Of a stretch of 64,000 nucleotides of DNA, positions 25,680-35,473 are shown piece after piece (position 1 is the stretch's first letter; each line of letters opens with the position of its first letter). The notes under the pieces were generated by a model. That model was not told where the DNA came from. It worked only from the letters and a program-made list of their open reading frames with translations, and made no database searches. This DNA comes from Salinarimonas ramus (GTDB lineage Bacteria; Pseudomonadota; Alphaproteobacteria; Rhizobiales; Beijerinckiaceae), in contig NZ_BMMF01000014.1 of NCBI RefSeq assembly GCF_014645695.1, forward strand, positions 124,001-188,000, in the 5' to 3' direction. The position numbers and the translations under genes are program-made.

Positions 25680-27527
25680 GTGCTCCTGCGACCCCTCACC
25701 GCCCGTCTCACCCGCACCGGCGGCCTCCTGCGCGCCGGTATGCTGGCCGCTCTCCTGATTCCCGTCCTCGCGCTTCCCGCCGCGGCGCAGGACGAGACGC
25801 CGGCGCCGAGCCACGGCATGTCGATGCACGGCGAGCCGGAGCTGCCCGCCGATTTCACGCACTTCCCCTACGCCGATCCCGAGGCGCCGGTGGGCGGGCG
25901 CGTCGCCATGGCGCTGCAGGGGACGTACGACGGGCTCAACCCCACGATCGTGCTGGGCGTCGCCCCGGATCTCGCGCAGAAATTCGTCTGGGAGAGCCTG
26001 ATGAAGCGCTCGCTGGACGAGCCGTTCTCGCTCTACGGGCTCGTCGCGCGCAGCGTCACCATGCCGGAGGATCGCTCGTGGGCGCAGTTCGCGCTCGATC
26101 CGCGCGCCACCTTCTCAGACGGCGAGCCGCTGACAGCCGAGGACGTTAGGGTGTCCTTCGAGCTCCTGCGCGAGAAGGGCAAGCCCTATTTCCGCGGCAA
26201 CTTCGCCAAGGTGACCGAGATCGAGATCGTCGACGATCACACGATCCGCTTCGATTTCGGCGACAGCGGCGATCGCGAATTGCCGCTTCTCATCGCCATG
26301 ATGCCGATCTTCGCCACGCACACGATCGATCCCGAGACCTTCGACCAGACCTCCCTCGTCCCGCCGATCGGCTCGGGACCGTACGAATTCGCGGCTGTCG
26401 AGCCCGGCGAGCGCGTCGTCATGCGCCGGCGGGCGGATTATTGGGGCGCGGACCTGCCGGTGAACGTCGGCATGAACCTGCCCGAGGAGATCCGCTACGA
26501 GTTCTTCCGCGACGCCAACACCATGTTCGAGGGCTTCAAGACGGGCATCTACGACCTGCGCGTCGAGGGCGACCCGACGCGCTGGGCGACGGGCTACGAC
26601 TTTCCGGCCATGACCGAGGGGCGCATCGTCAAGGAGGAGGTGCCCCAGCGCACGCCCCAGGGCATGAACGGCTTCGTGTTCAACACCCGCAAGGACCTCT
26701 TCGCCGATCGCCGCGTGCGCCAGGCGCTGGGGCATCTGTTCGACTTCCAGTGGGTGAACGAGAACCTGCTCTTCGGGCTGTTCCAGCGCGCGGGCTCCTA
26801 TTTCGACGCCTCCGACCTCTCCGCCCGCGGGCGGCCCGCGAGCGAGGCGGAGCGCGCGCTGCTCGCGCCCTATGCCGATGCTCTCCTCCCCGAGGTGATG
26901 GACGGCACCTGGCAGCCGCCGCAGAGCGACGGCTCGGGGCGCGATCGCACGCTCATGCGCGAAGCCGTGCGGCTCCTCGGCGAGGCCGGCTGGCGCCTCG
27001 ACGGCGGCGTCATGCGCAATGCCGAGACCGGTGCGCCCTTCGCCTTCGAGTTCCTGGCGGTGAACCGCCAGCAGGAGCGGCTCGCGCTCAACTTCGCCGA
27101 TTCGCTGAAGCGGGTGGGCATCGACATGTCGATCCGTCTCGTGGACGACGCGCAATATTGGCGCCGTCTCGCGGATTTCGACTACGACATGATCCAGTGG
27201 ACCTGGCCGGCCTCGCCCTCGCCGGGCAACGAGCAGGTCAATCGCTGGACGAGCGCCGCCGCCGAGCGCTCCGGCTCGCTGAATTTCGCCGGCGCGCGCG
27301 AGCCCGGCATCGACGCGATGATCGCGGCCATGCTCGCCGCCACCGATCGGGGGGAGTTCGAGACGGCGGTGCGCGCCCTCGACCGGCTCCTGATCTCGGG
27401 CGTCTACGTGGTGCCGCTCTACATCCAGTCGAACCTCTGGGTCGCTTACGACAGCGCACTGGAGCGGCCGGATCCCGCGCCGCTTCGCGGCTTGCCGATC
27501 GAGGTCTGGCGGCGCGCGGGAGACTGA
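25680..27527 (+). CDS. family 5 extracellular solute-binding protein (YejA-like peptide ABC)
   Basis: A 615-residue periplasmic binding protein of the SBP_bac_5 family. The signal peptide has LLRAGMLAALLIPVLALPAAAQ. The mature part begins with a His/Met-rich patch (PSHGMSMHG), then FPYADPEAPVGG, TFSDGEPLTAEDV, PIGSGPYEF and MNGFVFNTRKDLFADRRVRQ, as in YejA proteins that bind oligopeptides. I chose the GTG at 25680 because AGAGGAAG lies seven bases before it and the signal peptide then starts properly; an ATG at 25602 would add 26 Arg-rich residues. Permease and ATPase genes are absent here, so it is an orphan or serves a distant yejBEF. Confidence 0.88.
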   Translation: MLLRPLTARLTRTGGLLRAGMLAALLIPVLALPAAAQDETPAPSHGMSMHGEPELPADFTHFPYADPEAPVGGRVAMALQGTYDGLNPTIVLGVAPDLAQKFVWESLMKRSLDEPFSLYGLVARSVTMPEDRSWAQFALDPRATFSDGEPLTAEDVRVSFELLREKGKPYFRGNFAKVTEIEIVDDHTIRFDFGDSGDRELPLLIAMMPIFATHTIDPETFDQTSLVPPIGSGPYEFAAVEPGERVVMRRRADYWGADLPVNVGMNLPEEIRYEFFRDANTMFEGFKTGIYDLRVEGDPTRWATGYDFPAMTEGRIVKEEVPQRTPQGMNGFVFNTRKDLFADRRVRQALGHLFDFQWVNENLLFGLFQRAGSYFDASDLSARGRPASEAERALLAPYADALLPEVMDGTWQPPQSDGSGRDRTLMREAVRLLGEAGWRLDGGVMRNAETGAPFAFEFLAVNRQQERLALNFADSLKRVGIDMSIRLVDDAQYWRRLADFDYDMIQWTWPASPSPGNEQVNRWTSAAAERSGSLNFAGAREPGIDAMIAAMLAATDRGEFETAVRALDRLLISGVYVVPLYIQSNLWVAYDSALERPDPAPLRGLPIEVWRRAGD

Positions 27528-27573
27528 TCCGCGCCGTGACGGCGCTCCGACGAGAGCGTGAAGGGGAGGGGGT

Positions 27574-28872
27574 ATGGTGGCCATCGCCGTCGACGGCGCG
27601 CGCAGAGGGGGCGATCCGCGGGAGGGTTCCGCTCCCGTGGCCGCGCCCTCGTTGAGCGCGCTCTTCGCCGAGCGTGCGGCGGCGACGCCGCGGGCGCTCG
27701 CCTTCGTCGACCAGGACGGGCGCGACGCCTGGTGCGGCCGCCCACGCATCGCCTGGAGCTACGGCGCCGCGATGCCGATGGTGGAGCGCCTCGCCGCCTT
27801 CTTCGCGAGCCTCGGCCTCGCGCCCGGCGCGCATGTCGCGATCTGCCTGCCGGGCGGCTCGGAGACCCTCCTGACCCTGCTCGCGCTGGAGCGCGCCGGG
27901 CTCACCCCCTGCCTCCTGCCCGTCGCCTGGACCCGCGACGACCTCGCCCGCGCCGTCGAGGCGACGGGCGCGGTCGCGGTGGTGACGCAGAGCGTCGTGG
28001 GCGCGCTCAAGCCGGCGGAGACCTTCCGCGACATCGCCATGGCCTATTACGGCCTGCGCTTCGTCACCGCCTTCGGCCCGCAGCCGCCGGACGGCGTGCT
28101 CGATCTCGACAGGGTCATGGTGGACGAGCGCCCGATCCTCGCCGGGCGCGGCGAGGTCGACGGAACGGCGCACGACGAGGAGCCCGCGCCGGCCGCGCCC
28201 CGCGAGGGCGGGATCGTCACCCTGGCGCGGCGCGGGGACGAGATCGAGGCCGCCTACCGGCCGATCTCGTCCTGGATCGCCGCCGCGAGCGCCTTCCTCG
28301 AGGTCGCGCGCTACGGCGAGGGCGAGCGCATCGTCCATCTCGTGGCGCCCGACGATCTCATGGGGCTCGCCACCGGCTTCGCCGCGACGCTCATGACCGG
28401 CGCGACGCTGGAGCTGCACGGGCTCTTCGACGGGCCGGCGCTCGCCGCGAGCCTCGCCCGCGAGGAGCCGACGCGCCTCGTGGTGCCCGGCTGGATGGAG
28501 GAGGCCCTCCTGCGCACGCCGCTGCCGCGCAGCGTCACGGGTCTCGTCTACCTCCACGGCGCGCCCGCGCGCTTCAGGGCGCGCAGCGGTGCCTCGCAGC
28601 CGGCGATCGACGTTCTCGCGCTGGAGCCGTGGGCCCTCGTCACCCGCGCGCGCGGGCGATCCGGGCAGGTCGCGATGCGCATCGAGGCGAAGGACGCGCG
28701 CGCCGGAGACCCGCTTGTGCGCCGCGACGAGGAGGGGCGCCTCTCCGTCGGCGGACCGGCCGCGCACGCCCGACGCGTCCTGCGCGGCCAGGTGGAGGCG
28801 GACGTGCCCGAATGGCGCGAGACCGCTTGGCGCGCCGACGTTTTCGCAGGCATCGTCATCGGCGTCGCGTGA
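27574..28872 (+). CDS. degenerate AMP-binding (acyl-CoA synthetase-like) protein
   Basis: A 432-residue protein whose first 150 residues follow the adenylate-forming fold: LSALFAERAAATPRALAFVD, then SYGAAMPMVERLAAFFASLGL, VAICLPGGSE and LALERAGLTPCLLPVAW. However, I see no phosphate loop of the (S/T)SGTTG type, no YGxTE motif and no C-terminal lysine domain. The expected P-loop region reads IVTLARRGDEIEAAYRP. It is therefore unlikely to activate an acid and may be a pseudoenzyme with a regulatory or binding role. A GGGGAGGGGG site precedes the ATG. It is intact, not frameshifted, so it is maintained as a gene. Confidence 0.65.
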   Translation: MVAIAVDGARRGGDPREGSAPVAAPSLSALFAERAAATPRALAFVDQDGRDAWCGRPRIAWSYGAAMPMVERLAAFFASLGLAPGAHVAICLPGGSETLLTLLALERAGLTPCLLPVAWTRDDLARAVEATGAVAVVTQSVVGALKPAETFRDIAMAYYGLRFVTAFGPQPPDGVLDLDRVMVDERPILAGRGEVDGTAHDEEPAPAAPREGGIVTLARRGDEIEAAYRPISSWIAAASAFLEVARYGEGERIVHLVAPDDLMGLATGFAATLMTGATLELHGLFDGPALAASLAREEPTRLVVPGWMEEALLRTPLPRSVTGLVYLHGAPARFRARSGASQPAIDVLALEPWALVTRARGRSGQVAMRIEAKDARAGDPLVRRDEEGRLSVGGPAAHARRVLRGQVEADVPEWRETAWRADVFAGIVIGVA

Positions 28873-28963
28873 GCGTGGCCGCCGCCCGGGCGGCCCGCGG
28901 AGCCGGGGAGCGCTCGCGTTGCGCAATGCACAATTTCCGTTCACCCAAACCTTGCTCGGGGCT

Positions 28964-28988
28964 GGAACGGGCGCGCGAAATGTGCGTT
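28964..28988 (+). promoter_or_regulatory. sigma-EcfG-type promoter
   Basis: GGAAC (28964-28968), 16 bp, CGTT (28985-28988): an exact match to the consensus of the general stress sigma factor EcfG. It sits 46 bp before the ATG at 29034 and so decides that start over in-frame ATG codons at 28926 and 28980, which lie upstream of or within the promoter. Confidence 0.65.
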
Positions 28989-29033
28989 GATGAGGCGGCT
29001 CCGGAAAGCGGGGCCGTTGAACCGGCCGAGGCG

Positions 29034-29393
29034 ATGACCCCTCTTCAACGCATCCTGATCGTCGACGACGGCGACCGCGAGGCCGATGCGGCCCTCTCCG
29101 CCGAGCTCGCCGAGCTCGGCTACGCGTCCGTCACCGCCTCGCTGGAGGCGGCGGACGAGGTGCTGGCGGTGATCCCGACGCCGAGCGCCATCGTGCTGCA
29201 GATCCCGCGCGGCGCCGATCGCGCGGCGCGCGCACGCTTCCAGAACCTGGCGGATCGTCTCTCCGCACGCCGCGGCGAGGCCGGCCCTCCCGTGCTCGTC
29301 GTCGACGCGCAGAGCCTCTCGGCACCCGGCGGCTTCGCGCGCATCCTCGAGACCCAAGTGGGCGTCGGCGCCTTCGCCGGCCCGCTGCGCTGA
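29034..29393 (+). CDS. receiver-like protein lacking the phosphorylation site
   Basis: A 119-residue single-domain protein that begins like a response regulator receiver: MTPLQRILIVDDGDREADAA. The acidic pair DD is present, but the strand that should hold the phospho-acceptor Asp reads SAIVLQIPRG. The switch Thr/Ser position reads VLVVDAQ, and no conserved Lys follows. It is thus a pseudo-receiver that cannot be phosphorylated in the usual way. The start is set by the EcfG-type promoter at 28964-28988. A hairpin GAGGCGGA/TCCGCCTC (29392-29409) overlaps the stop codon and may end the transcript. The role may be stress-linked protein binding; that is inferred from the promoter only. Confidence 0.7.
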   Translation: MTPLQRILIVDDGDREADAALSAELAELGYASVTASLEAADEVLAVIPTPSAIVLQIPRGADRAARARFQNLADRLSARRGEAGPPVLVVDAQSLSAPGGFARILETQVGVGAFAGPLR

Positions 29394-29507
29394 GGCGGAA
29401 ATCCGCCTCGCGCCCGGCTCGGCGAATTTTCCTGTTTCCGGCAATCCTCCCTTAACCCTGACGCCCGATCCTGCCCGGCGGTTTGGAACCTTTGCCGGGA
29501 GGCGCCC

Positions 29508-29747
29508 ATGTTCGGCTCTGGCCGTCCTTCGATGATCCTGACGACGCTCAAGATCACGATCGTCGTCGGCGCGCTCAGCTGGGTCGCCGCGGACTACATG
29601 TCGAGCACTTTCGATCGCGACGCGCTCGCCCGCCTCGCCTCCGACGGCCGTGAGCGCGAGCCGCTGATCACCGGCTCCGTGCCGCCCGACGCCCTTCGCC
29701 TGAACGCGCTGCGCCTCGATCCGTGCGGAGACCTCGACGCGCACTGA
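29508..29747 (+). CDS. small single-pass membrane protein, unknown
   Basis: A 79-residue protein with one N-terminal hydrophobic helix (MILTTLKITIVVGALSWVAA) and a polar C-terminal tail (EREPLITGSVPPDALRLNAL). The PLITGSVPP element is a common periplasmic-tail motif in Hyphomicrobiales small proteins. A clear GGGAGG site precedes the ATG. Function unknown. Confidence 0.72.
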   Translation: MFGSGRPSMILTTLKITIVVGALSWVAADYMSSTFDRDALARLASDGREREPLITGSVPPDALRLNALRLDPCGDLDAH

Positions 29748-29756
29748 GCCCCGGCG

Positions 29757-30455
29757 TCACGTCGCCGCGAGCCAGGCTTCCAGCGCCGCGTTCACCCGCT
29801 CCGGCCGCTCCAGCGTCGCGAGATGGCCGCAGGCCGGGACGCGGGTGAGCGTCGCCCATTCGATCGCCTCCGCCATCTCCTCCGCCACTTCCGGCGGGGT
29901 GATGACGTCGCTCTCGCCGACGAGAACGAGGGTCGGGATCTCGATCTGCGGCAGGAAGGGGCGCTGGTCGGCGCGCGCCATGATGGCGCGCTGCTGGCGC
30001 ACGAAGGTCTCGGGGCCGATTTCGTCCGCCATGGCCACGACGCGCCGGCGCAGGTCCTCGTCCCCGAGCCGATCCGGCGCCACGAGGCGGTGCCACAGGA
30101 CGTCGTCGACCTCGGCGAAGCGCCCGGCCTCCGCGAGCGCGATCAGCCGACGGCGCGTCTCGCTCGCCTCCGGCGTGTCGGGGCGCGCGCTCGTGTCGAG
30201 GAGGGCGAGGCGCGCCACGCGGTCGGGCGCACGCCGCGCGGCCGCGAGCGCGACGTAGCCGCCCATGGACAGGCCGACGAGCGCCAGAGGCTCGCCGCGG
30301 GCCGCGTCGAGGAGCCGCTCGGCCATGGCGTCGATCATATCGTCGCGCGTCGTGTCGGCCACGACAACCGAGCCGTGCCGCGACAGGGGCTCGACCTGGG
30401 CCGCGAACAGGTCGCCGGTGCACAGGAGCCCGGGAATCAGGACGAAGCGCGTCAT
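29757..30455 (-). CDS. alpha/beta hydrolase
   Basis: A 232-residue alpha/beta hydrolase. FVLIPGLLCTGDLF replaces the classic HG oxyanion loop, the elbow is VGLSMGGYVAL with the nucleophile Ser, the acid is in LVLVGESDVITPP and the His in VPACGHLATLERPE. It is close to the small MhpC/PcaD-like esterases. ATG 30455 is preceded by GGAGGG. Convergent with the small membrane protein (nine bases apart) and divergent from the helicase. Substrate unknown. Confidence 0.87.
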   Translation of the reverse strand: MTRFVLIPGLLCTGDLFAAQVEPLSRHGSVVVADTTRDDMIDAMAERLLDAARGEPLALVGLSMGGYVALAAARRAPDRVARLALLDTSARPDTPEASETRRRLIALAEAGRFAEVDDVLWHRLVAPDRLGDEDLRRRVVAMADEIGPETFVRQQRAIMARADQRPFLPQIEIPTLVLVGESDVITPPEVAEEMAEAIEWATLTRVPACGHLATLERPERVNAALEAWLAAT

Positions 30456-30630
30456 TTCGGGCCCTCCGAGGCCTCGCAACGATTGACATGGGTCGGCGAC
30501 GACCTATGGTCCCCTCGCACGGTCGCCGCCAGCATTGGCGGGCGCGATACCGAGAAGCCCGCCCTTTCGTCGCCGTGCGGGGCTGGCACGTCAAGAAAGC
30601 GGCCTCGAGCCGTGAGAGTTCTCCACCTTC

Positions 30631-32100
<1,470 letters not shown>

Positions 32101-32177
32101 CACGTTCGCTTCGTGCCATTAACCTGGTCTTCGAAATTTCCATCCAATCTGCGTCCCCGGGGCCGACGCGCGGCCAG

Positions 32178-33290
32178 ATGTTCGGTTGTGCGCACTGCGG
32201 GATGGAACAGATGACGTCGACGGGTGAGGATCTCCAGAGGACGTTCCAGGTCGGGCAGCGCGCCCTGGAACTGATGAAGACCTACGGTTCCTCTGCGAGC
32301 CCACGCTCGTACGAGGTCTGGTACACCTACGTCACCGGTCAGAAGCCCGTCATCAACGAGGCCATCAAGAAGATCGCCGGCGAGAGCGGACAGGTGCGCG
32401 ACGACGACGTCCAGGCGCTGTTCGAGGAGCATCTCTCGCCCCAGCGCTTCGCCGAGGAGGCGGAGAAGACGGGCGCGAGCGTCATCGGCGAGATCGACGA
32501 CGTCATGGAGATGCTCGAGATGGCCCTGGGCTCGACCGCCAAGTACGGCGAGTCGCTCGAGGCCTTCTCCAACGACCTCGCCATCACCATCGACAAGCGC
32601 CGCATCCGAGAGCTCGTCGCCGCCCTCGTCACGGCGACGAAGGACGTCGCCGCCACCAACAAGACCCTCGAGGCGCGCCTGCGCGAGACCCGCGGCGAGA
32701 TCGAGGTCCTGCGCGAGACGCTCGAGGCGGTACGCATCGAATCCCTCACCGATCCGCTGACCGGCATCGCCAACCGCAAGCATTTCGAGGAGATGCTGGT
32801 CAAGACGCTCGACCAGGCCATCGTCGAGCGCGCGCCGCTCGCGCTGATCGTCATCGACATCGACCATTTCAAGCGCTTCAACGACACCTACGGTCACCTC
32901 ACCGGCGATCAGGTGCTGCGCCTCGTGGGCATGACCATGCGCGAGCAGGTCAAGACCAAGGCGACGCTCGCACGCTTCGGCGGCGAGGAATTCGGCATCA
33001 TCCTCCCCGACACCACCGTCGACACCGCCCGCGCCGCCGCGGAGCGGGTGCGCACCAGCGTCATGAGCCGCGAGCTCGTGAAGCGCTCCACCGGCGAATC
33101 GCTCGGCAAGGTGACGATCTCGGTGGGCTGTGCCGGCATGCGCAAGGGCGACACGGCGGTCTCGCTGCTCGAGCGCGCCGATCAGTGCATGTTCACGGCC
33201 AAGCGCGCCGGGCGCAACCGCACCGTCTGCGACACGGACGCCGAATTCACCGGCGTGCCGGAGGAGATCCCCCAGGCCGAGGTCGCTTGA
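32178..33290 (+). CDS. GGDEF diguanylate cyclase
   Basis: A 370-residue cytoplasmic protein. The N-terminal 165 residues contain a helical region (VGQRALELMKTYGSSASPRS and YEVWYTYVTG) known from many alphaproteobacterial cyclases, then a coiled coil (NKTLEARLRETRGEIEVLRE). The GGDEF domain has DPLTGIANRKHFEEML, IDIDHFKRFNDTYGH and ARFGGEEFGIIL, so the active site is GGEEF. The residues where the inhibitory RxxD site would lie read KTKA, so product inhibition there is unlikely. It makes c-di-GMP from two GTP. The start is uncertain: in-frame ATG codons at 32178, 32202 and 32211. Confidence 0.92.
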   Translation: MFGCAHCGMEQMTSTGEDLQRTFQVGQRALELMKTYGSSASPRSYEVWYTYVTGQKPVINEAIKKIAGESGQVRDDDVQALFEEHLSPQRFAEEAEKTGASVIGEIDDVMEMLEMALGSTAKYGESLEAFSNDLAITIDKRRIRELVAALVTATKDVAATNKTLEARLRETRGEIEVLRETLEAVRIESLTDPLTGIANRKHFEEMLVKTLDQAIVERAPLALIVIDIDHFKRFNDTYGHLTGDQVLRLVGMTMREQVKTKATLARFGGEEFGIILPDTTVDTARAAAERVRTSVMSRELVKRSTGESLGKVTISVGCAGMRKGDTAVSLLERADQCMFTAKRAGRNRTVCDTDAEFTGVPEEIPQAEVA

Positions 33291-33333
33291 GCGGGACAGT
33301 CGCCTGAGCGGGAAATCGCGTGACGGCGCGCCC

Positions 33334-33816
33334 TCAGGCGCCCTGCACGACGACGACGAGCTCGCGCCGGTGCGGCCGGTCGCGATGCTCGACGAGATAG
33401 ATCCCCTGCCAGGTCCCGAGCGCGAGCGCCCCGTCCACGACGGGGATCGCGAGCGACGTGTCCGTGAGCATGGTGCGGATGTGGGCGGGCATGTCGTCGG
33501 GCCCTTCCGCGCCGTGGCGATAGGGTGCGTCGCGCGGCGCGAGATGATCGAGGGCGTCGAGCAGATCGCGGGTCACGTCCGGATCGGCGTTCTCCTGGAT
33601 CGTCAGCGACGCCGAGGTGTGACGGCAGAAGACCGTCGCGAGCCCGAAGGCGACGCCGCTCTCGCCGATCGCGTCCCGCACCGCACGCGTCACGTCGACG
33701 AAGCCGCGGCCGCGTGTCGCGACCGTTATCTCGGCAACCGCCTGCTTCGCGAGCGCGCCCGCATGACGCAGGCGCGGGCCGTCGATCCCGCTCGATCGCA
33801 TTCCGCTCGAGCCCAT
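33334..33816 (-). CDS. YjbQ family protein (UPF0047)
   Basis: A 160-residue protein of the YjbQ/UPF0047 family. The signature FCRHTSASLTIQENADPDV has the conserved HTSAS and E/N/D residues, and GTWQGIYLVEHRDRPHRRE closes the barrel. Members form trimers with a possible metal site; thiamine phosphate synthase-like activity has been reported for some. The ATG at 33816 follows an ideal AGGAGG. The first 15 residues (MGSSGMRSSGIDGP) are Gly/Ser-rich and probably disordered. Confidence 0.9.
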   Translation of the reverse strand: MGSSGMRSSGIDGPRLRHAGALAKQAVAEITVATRGRGFVDVTRAVRDAIGESGVAFGLATVFCRHTSASLTIQENADPDVTRDLLDALDHLAPRDAPYRHGAEGPDDMPAHIRTMLTDTSLAIPVVDGALALGTWQGIYLVEHRDRPHRRELVVVVQGA

Positions 33817-33888
33817 GGGCGGTGCCTCCTTCGCCTGCCGTCGATCGAGGAGCCTAGCGCCCCGCGCCCGCTCCGGTCGAGCCCGTAC

Positions 33889-33913
33889 GGAACCCGTTTC
33901 GTGCGCTCTCGCT
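33889..33913 (+). promoter_or_regulatory. near-match to sigma-EcfG promoter
   Basis: GGAAC, 16 bp, CGCT: one mismatch from CGTT. It lies 37 bp before the start of the proline-rich small protein at 33951, a suitable distance. Weaker than the exact sites in this window. Confidence 0.3.
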
Positions 33914-33950
33914 TCCCCCAGACGCGATGCGTCATGCAAGGAGGCCCGCC

Positions 33951-34220
33951 ATGGACGACGTCGTTCGACTGCGCGAGCTGATGCCCGGCATCCGCACGCC
34001 CGATCCGAGCCGGGTGCCGCACGATCCGGGCAAGCCGCCGCCGCCGCTCCCGCCCGGCGGGCGCTTGCCGGGCGAGGTCCCGCCGGCGCCCGAGGAGGAC
34101 GAGATCGAGCCCGGCGAGGACCCGCAGATCCGCGATCCCGGTCGTCGCGAGCCGCCGGATCATCTGCCCGGCGGCCCGTCGAACCCGAACCCGCATCACG
34201 CGCTACGGCGCATGTCCTGA
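33951..34220 (+). CDS. small proline-rich acidic protein
   Basis: An 89-residue protein of low complexity, rich in Pro, Asp, Glu and Gly (for example GKPPPPLPPGGRLPGEVPPA). It starts MDDVVRLRELMPGIRTPDP and has no membrane segment or Cys. A strong AAGGAGG site precedes the ATG at 33951. It is probably intrinsically disordered. A near-consensus EcfG promoter upstream makes a stress role possible. No family recognised. Confidence 0.6.
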   Translation: MDDVVRLRELMPGIRTPDPSRVPHDPGKPPPPLPPGGRLPGEVPPAPEEDEIEPGEDPQIRDPGRREPPDHLPGGPSNPNPHHALRRMS

Positions 34221-34248
34221 TCTGAAGGAAAGAGGATGTGGCCGCGGC

Positions 34249-34470
34249 TCAGCGGGTGCGGCGCATGGCGCGCACCCGCACGGGGGCCGGGCGGCGGCGA
34301 CGCTCGCCGGCCGCGGCGGCGAGGCCCATCGTGGTGAGCGCGAGCGCACCCGCGATCGCGGCGATGGCGCCCGGCAGGGCCGAGGTGCTGGCCGCGCCCG
34401 TCAGGGCGAAGACGAGCGCCAGAACGATGAAGACGGCGCTGAAGCGCATCAGAAGATCGCGAGTATTCAT
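34249..34470 (-). CDS. small two-helix membrane protein
   Basis: A 73-residue protein with two hydrophobic helices (FSAVFIVLALVFALTGAA and GAIAAIAGALALTTMGLAAA) joined by a short turn, and a strongly basic tail (RRRRPAPVRVRAMRRTR). GGAGA precedes the ATG at 34470. A variant EcfG-type promoter stands 25 bp upstream, and the ecfG terminator separates it from ecfG. Function unknown; small stress-induced membrane proteins are common in EcfG regulons. Confidence 0.65.
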   Translation of the reverse strand: MNTRDLLMRFSAVFIVLALVFALTGAASTSALPGAIAAIAGALALTTMGLAAAAGERRRRPAPVRVRAMRRTR

Positions 34471-34494
34471 GTCGTGTCTCCGGTCTCGATCGTT

Positions 34495-34519
34495 AACGCG
34501 CGGAAACGCTTCTTGTTTC
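34495..34519 (-). promoter_or_regulatory. variant sigma-EcfG promoter (minus strand)
   Basis: On the minus strand: GAAAC (34519-34515), 16 bp, CGTT (34498-34495). One mismatch from GGAAC. It points at the small membrane protein starting at 34470. Confidence 0.4.
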
Positions 34520-34580
34520 ATGCACGTGAGAAATACCGTGAAACAGGCATGATCCGGGTGCGCCCTCGGGGTCCGCCAAA

Positions 34581-34620
34581 GAGAAGAGCCGCAGGGGAGG
34601 CTGCCCCTGCGGCTCTTCTC
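34581..34620 (-). terminator. strong hairpin terminator after ecfG
   Basis: A perfect 17-bp stem, GAGAAGAGCCGCAGGGG with its complement, around a six-base loop. It lies 31 bp beyond the ecfG stop and ends the nepR-ecfG transcript before the next minus-strand gene. Confidence 0.75.
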
Positions 34621-34650
34621 ATGCTCGCGATGCTCGTCGGGTGTTCGTCG

Positions 34651-35202
34651 TCAGCCGCTCGCGGCCTGAAGGGCCGCGCGGGTGATGCGATCGGCGCCGA
34701 GATCCTCGTCGCCGTCGACCGCGAGGATCTGCGTCAGGCGCGAGCGCGCGCGGTTGACGCGGCTCTTGATCGTGCCCACCGCGCATCCGCAGATGTTGGC
34801 CGCCTCTTCGTAGGAGAAGCCCGACGCGCCCACCAGCAGCAGCGCCTCGCGCTGGTCCGCGGGCAGCGTCGAGAGCGCGGCGCGGAAATCCTCGAAGTCG
34901 AGGCGCGCGCCCTGCTCTGGCTGGGCCTTGAGGCGTGCGGCGTAGGAGCCGTCGGCGTCCTCCACCTCACGCCGGCGCTTACGGTATTCCGAGTGGAAGA
35001 GGTTGCGCAGGATGGTGAAGAGCCAGGCGTTCAGGTTCGTCCCGCGCTCGAAGCGGTCGATGTTCGAGAGCGCGCGCAGGAGCGTGTCCTGCACGAGATC
35101 GTCCGCGCGATCGACCTGGCCGGTGAGCGAGATGGCGAAGGCGCGAAGGCTCGGAACGGCAGCGAGAAGGGCGTCGCGCAGCGCCGGTTCCGGCTGTGTC
35201 AT
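34651..35202 (-). CDS. ecfG: general stress response ECF sigma factor EcfG
   Basis: A 183-residue ECF sigma factor of the ECF15/EcfG group. Region 2 is in VDRADDLVQDTLLRALSNID and FERGTNLNAWLFTILRNLF; region 4 is in LPADQREALLLVGASGFSYE with the recognition helix CAVGTIKSRVNRARSRL. It directs RNA polymerase to GGAAC-N16-17-CGTT promoters under stress and is held inactive by NepR. Its ATG overlaps the nepR stop (ATGA at 35199-35202), so sigma and anti-sigma are made together. An exact EcfG promoter upstream of nepR shows positive autoregulation. Confidence 0.95.
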   Translation of the reverse strand: MTQPEPALRDALLAAVPSLRAFAISLTGQVDRADDLVQDTLLRALSNIDRFERGTNLNAWLFTILRNLFHSEYRKRRREVEDADGSYAARLKAQPEQGARLDFEDFRAALSTLPADQREALLLVGASGFSYEEAANICGCAVGTIKSRVNRARSRLTQILAVDGDEDLGADRITRAALQAASG

Positions 35203-35426
35203 CGCGAACGCTCCCTGGACTCGTCGTCCATCTTGGCGAGAAGCTCCACGAACCGGTCGGGCACCGGCTGATCCAGGAGCTCGGAATACATGGCGCGCAG
35301 CTGATCGCCGATCCGCGCCTGCGTGGCGCGATCGAGCCTCGGATCGGCAGTGTCCCGCGCCGGTGCATCCTCGTGCCCCGCGCGGGCGCCGAGCTCGTAG
35401 ACCCCCGTGCCCTTGTTGACTTTCAT
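35199..35426 (-). CDS. nepR: anti-sigma factor NepR
   Basis: A 75-residue anti-sigma factor. The NepR core is IGDQLRAMYSELLDQPVPDR followed by FVELLAKMDD, two helices that clamp EcfG. Flanking parts are polar and probably disordered until bound. Phosphorylated PhyR mimics the sigma factor, pulls NepR away and frees EcfG. The gene is first in a two-gene unit with ecfG (ATGA overlap) and divergent from phyR across a 222-bp region carrying two back-to-back EcfG promoters. Confidence 0.95.
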   Translation of the reverse strand: MKVNKGTGVYELGARAGHEDAPARDTADPRLDRATQARIGDQLRAMYSELLDQPVPDRFVELLAKMDDESRERSR

Positions 35427-35473
35427 TTCTTGACCCTCATCCTCGAGGCGTGAAACGAGCGCTCGCCGGCCTC

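Noticed and set aside
29486-29508. EcfG promoter before the 79-residue membrane protein
   Set aside because: GGAAC is present at 29486 but no CGTT stands 16-17 bp downstream, and the start codon is too close.
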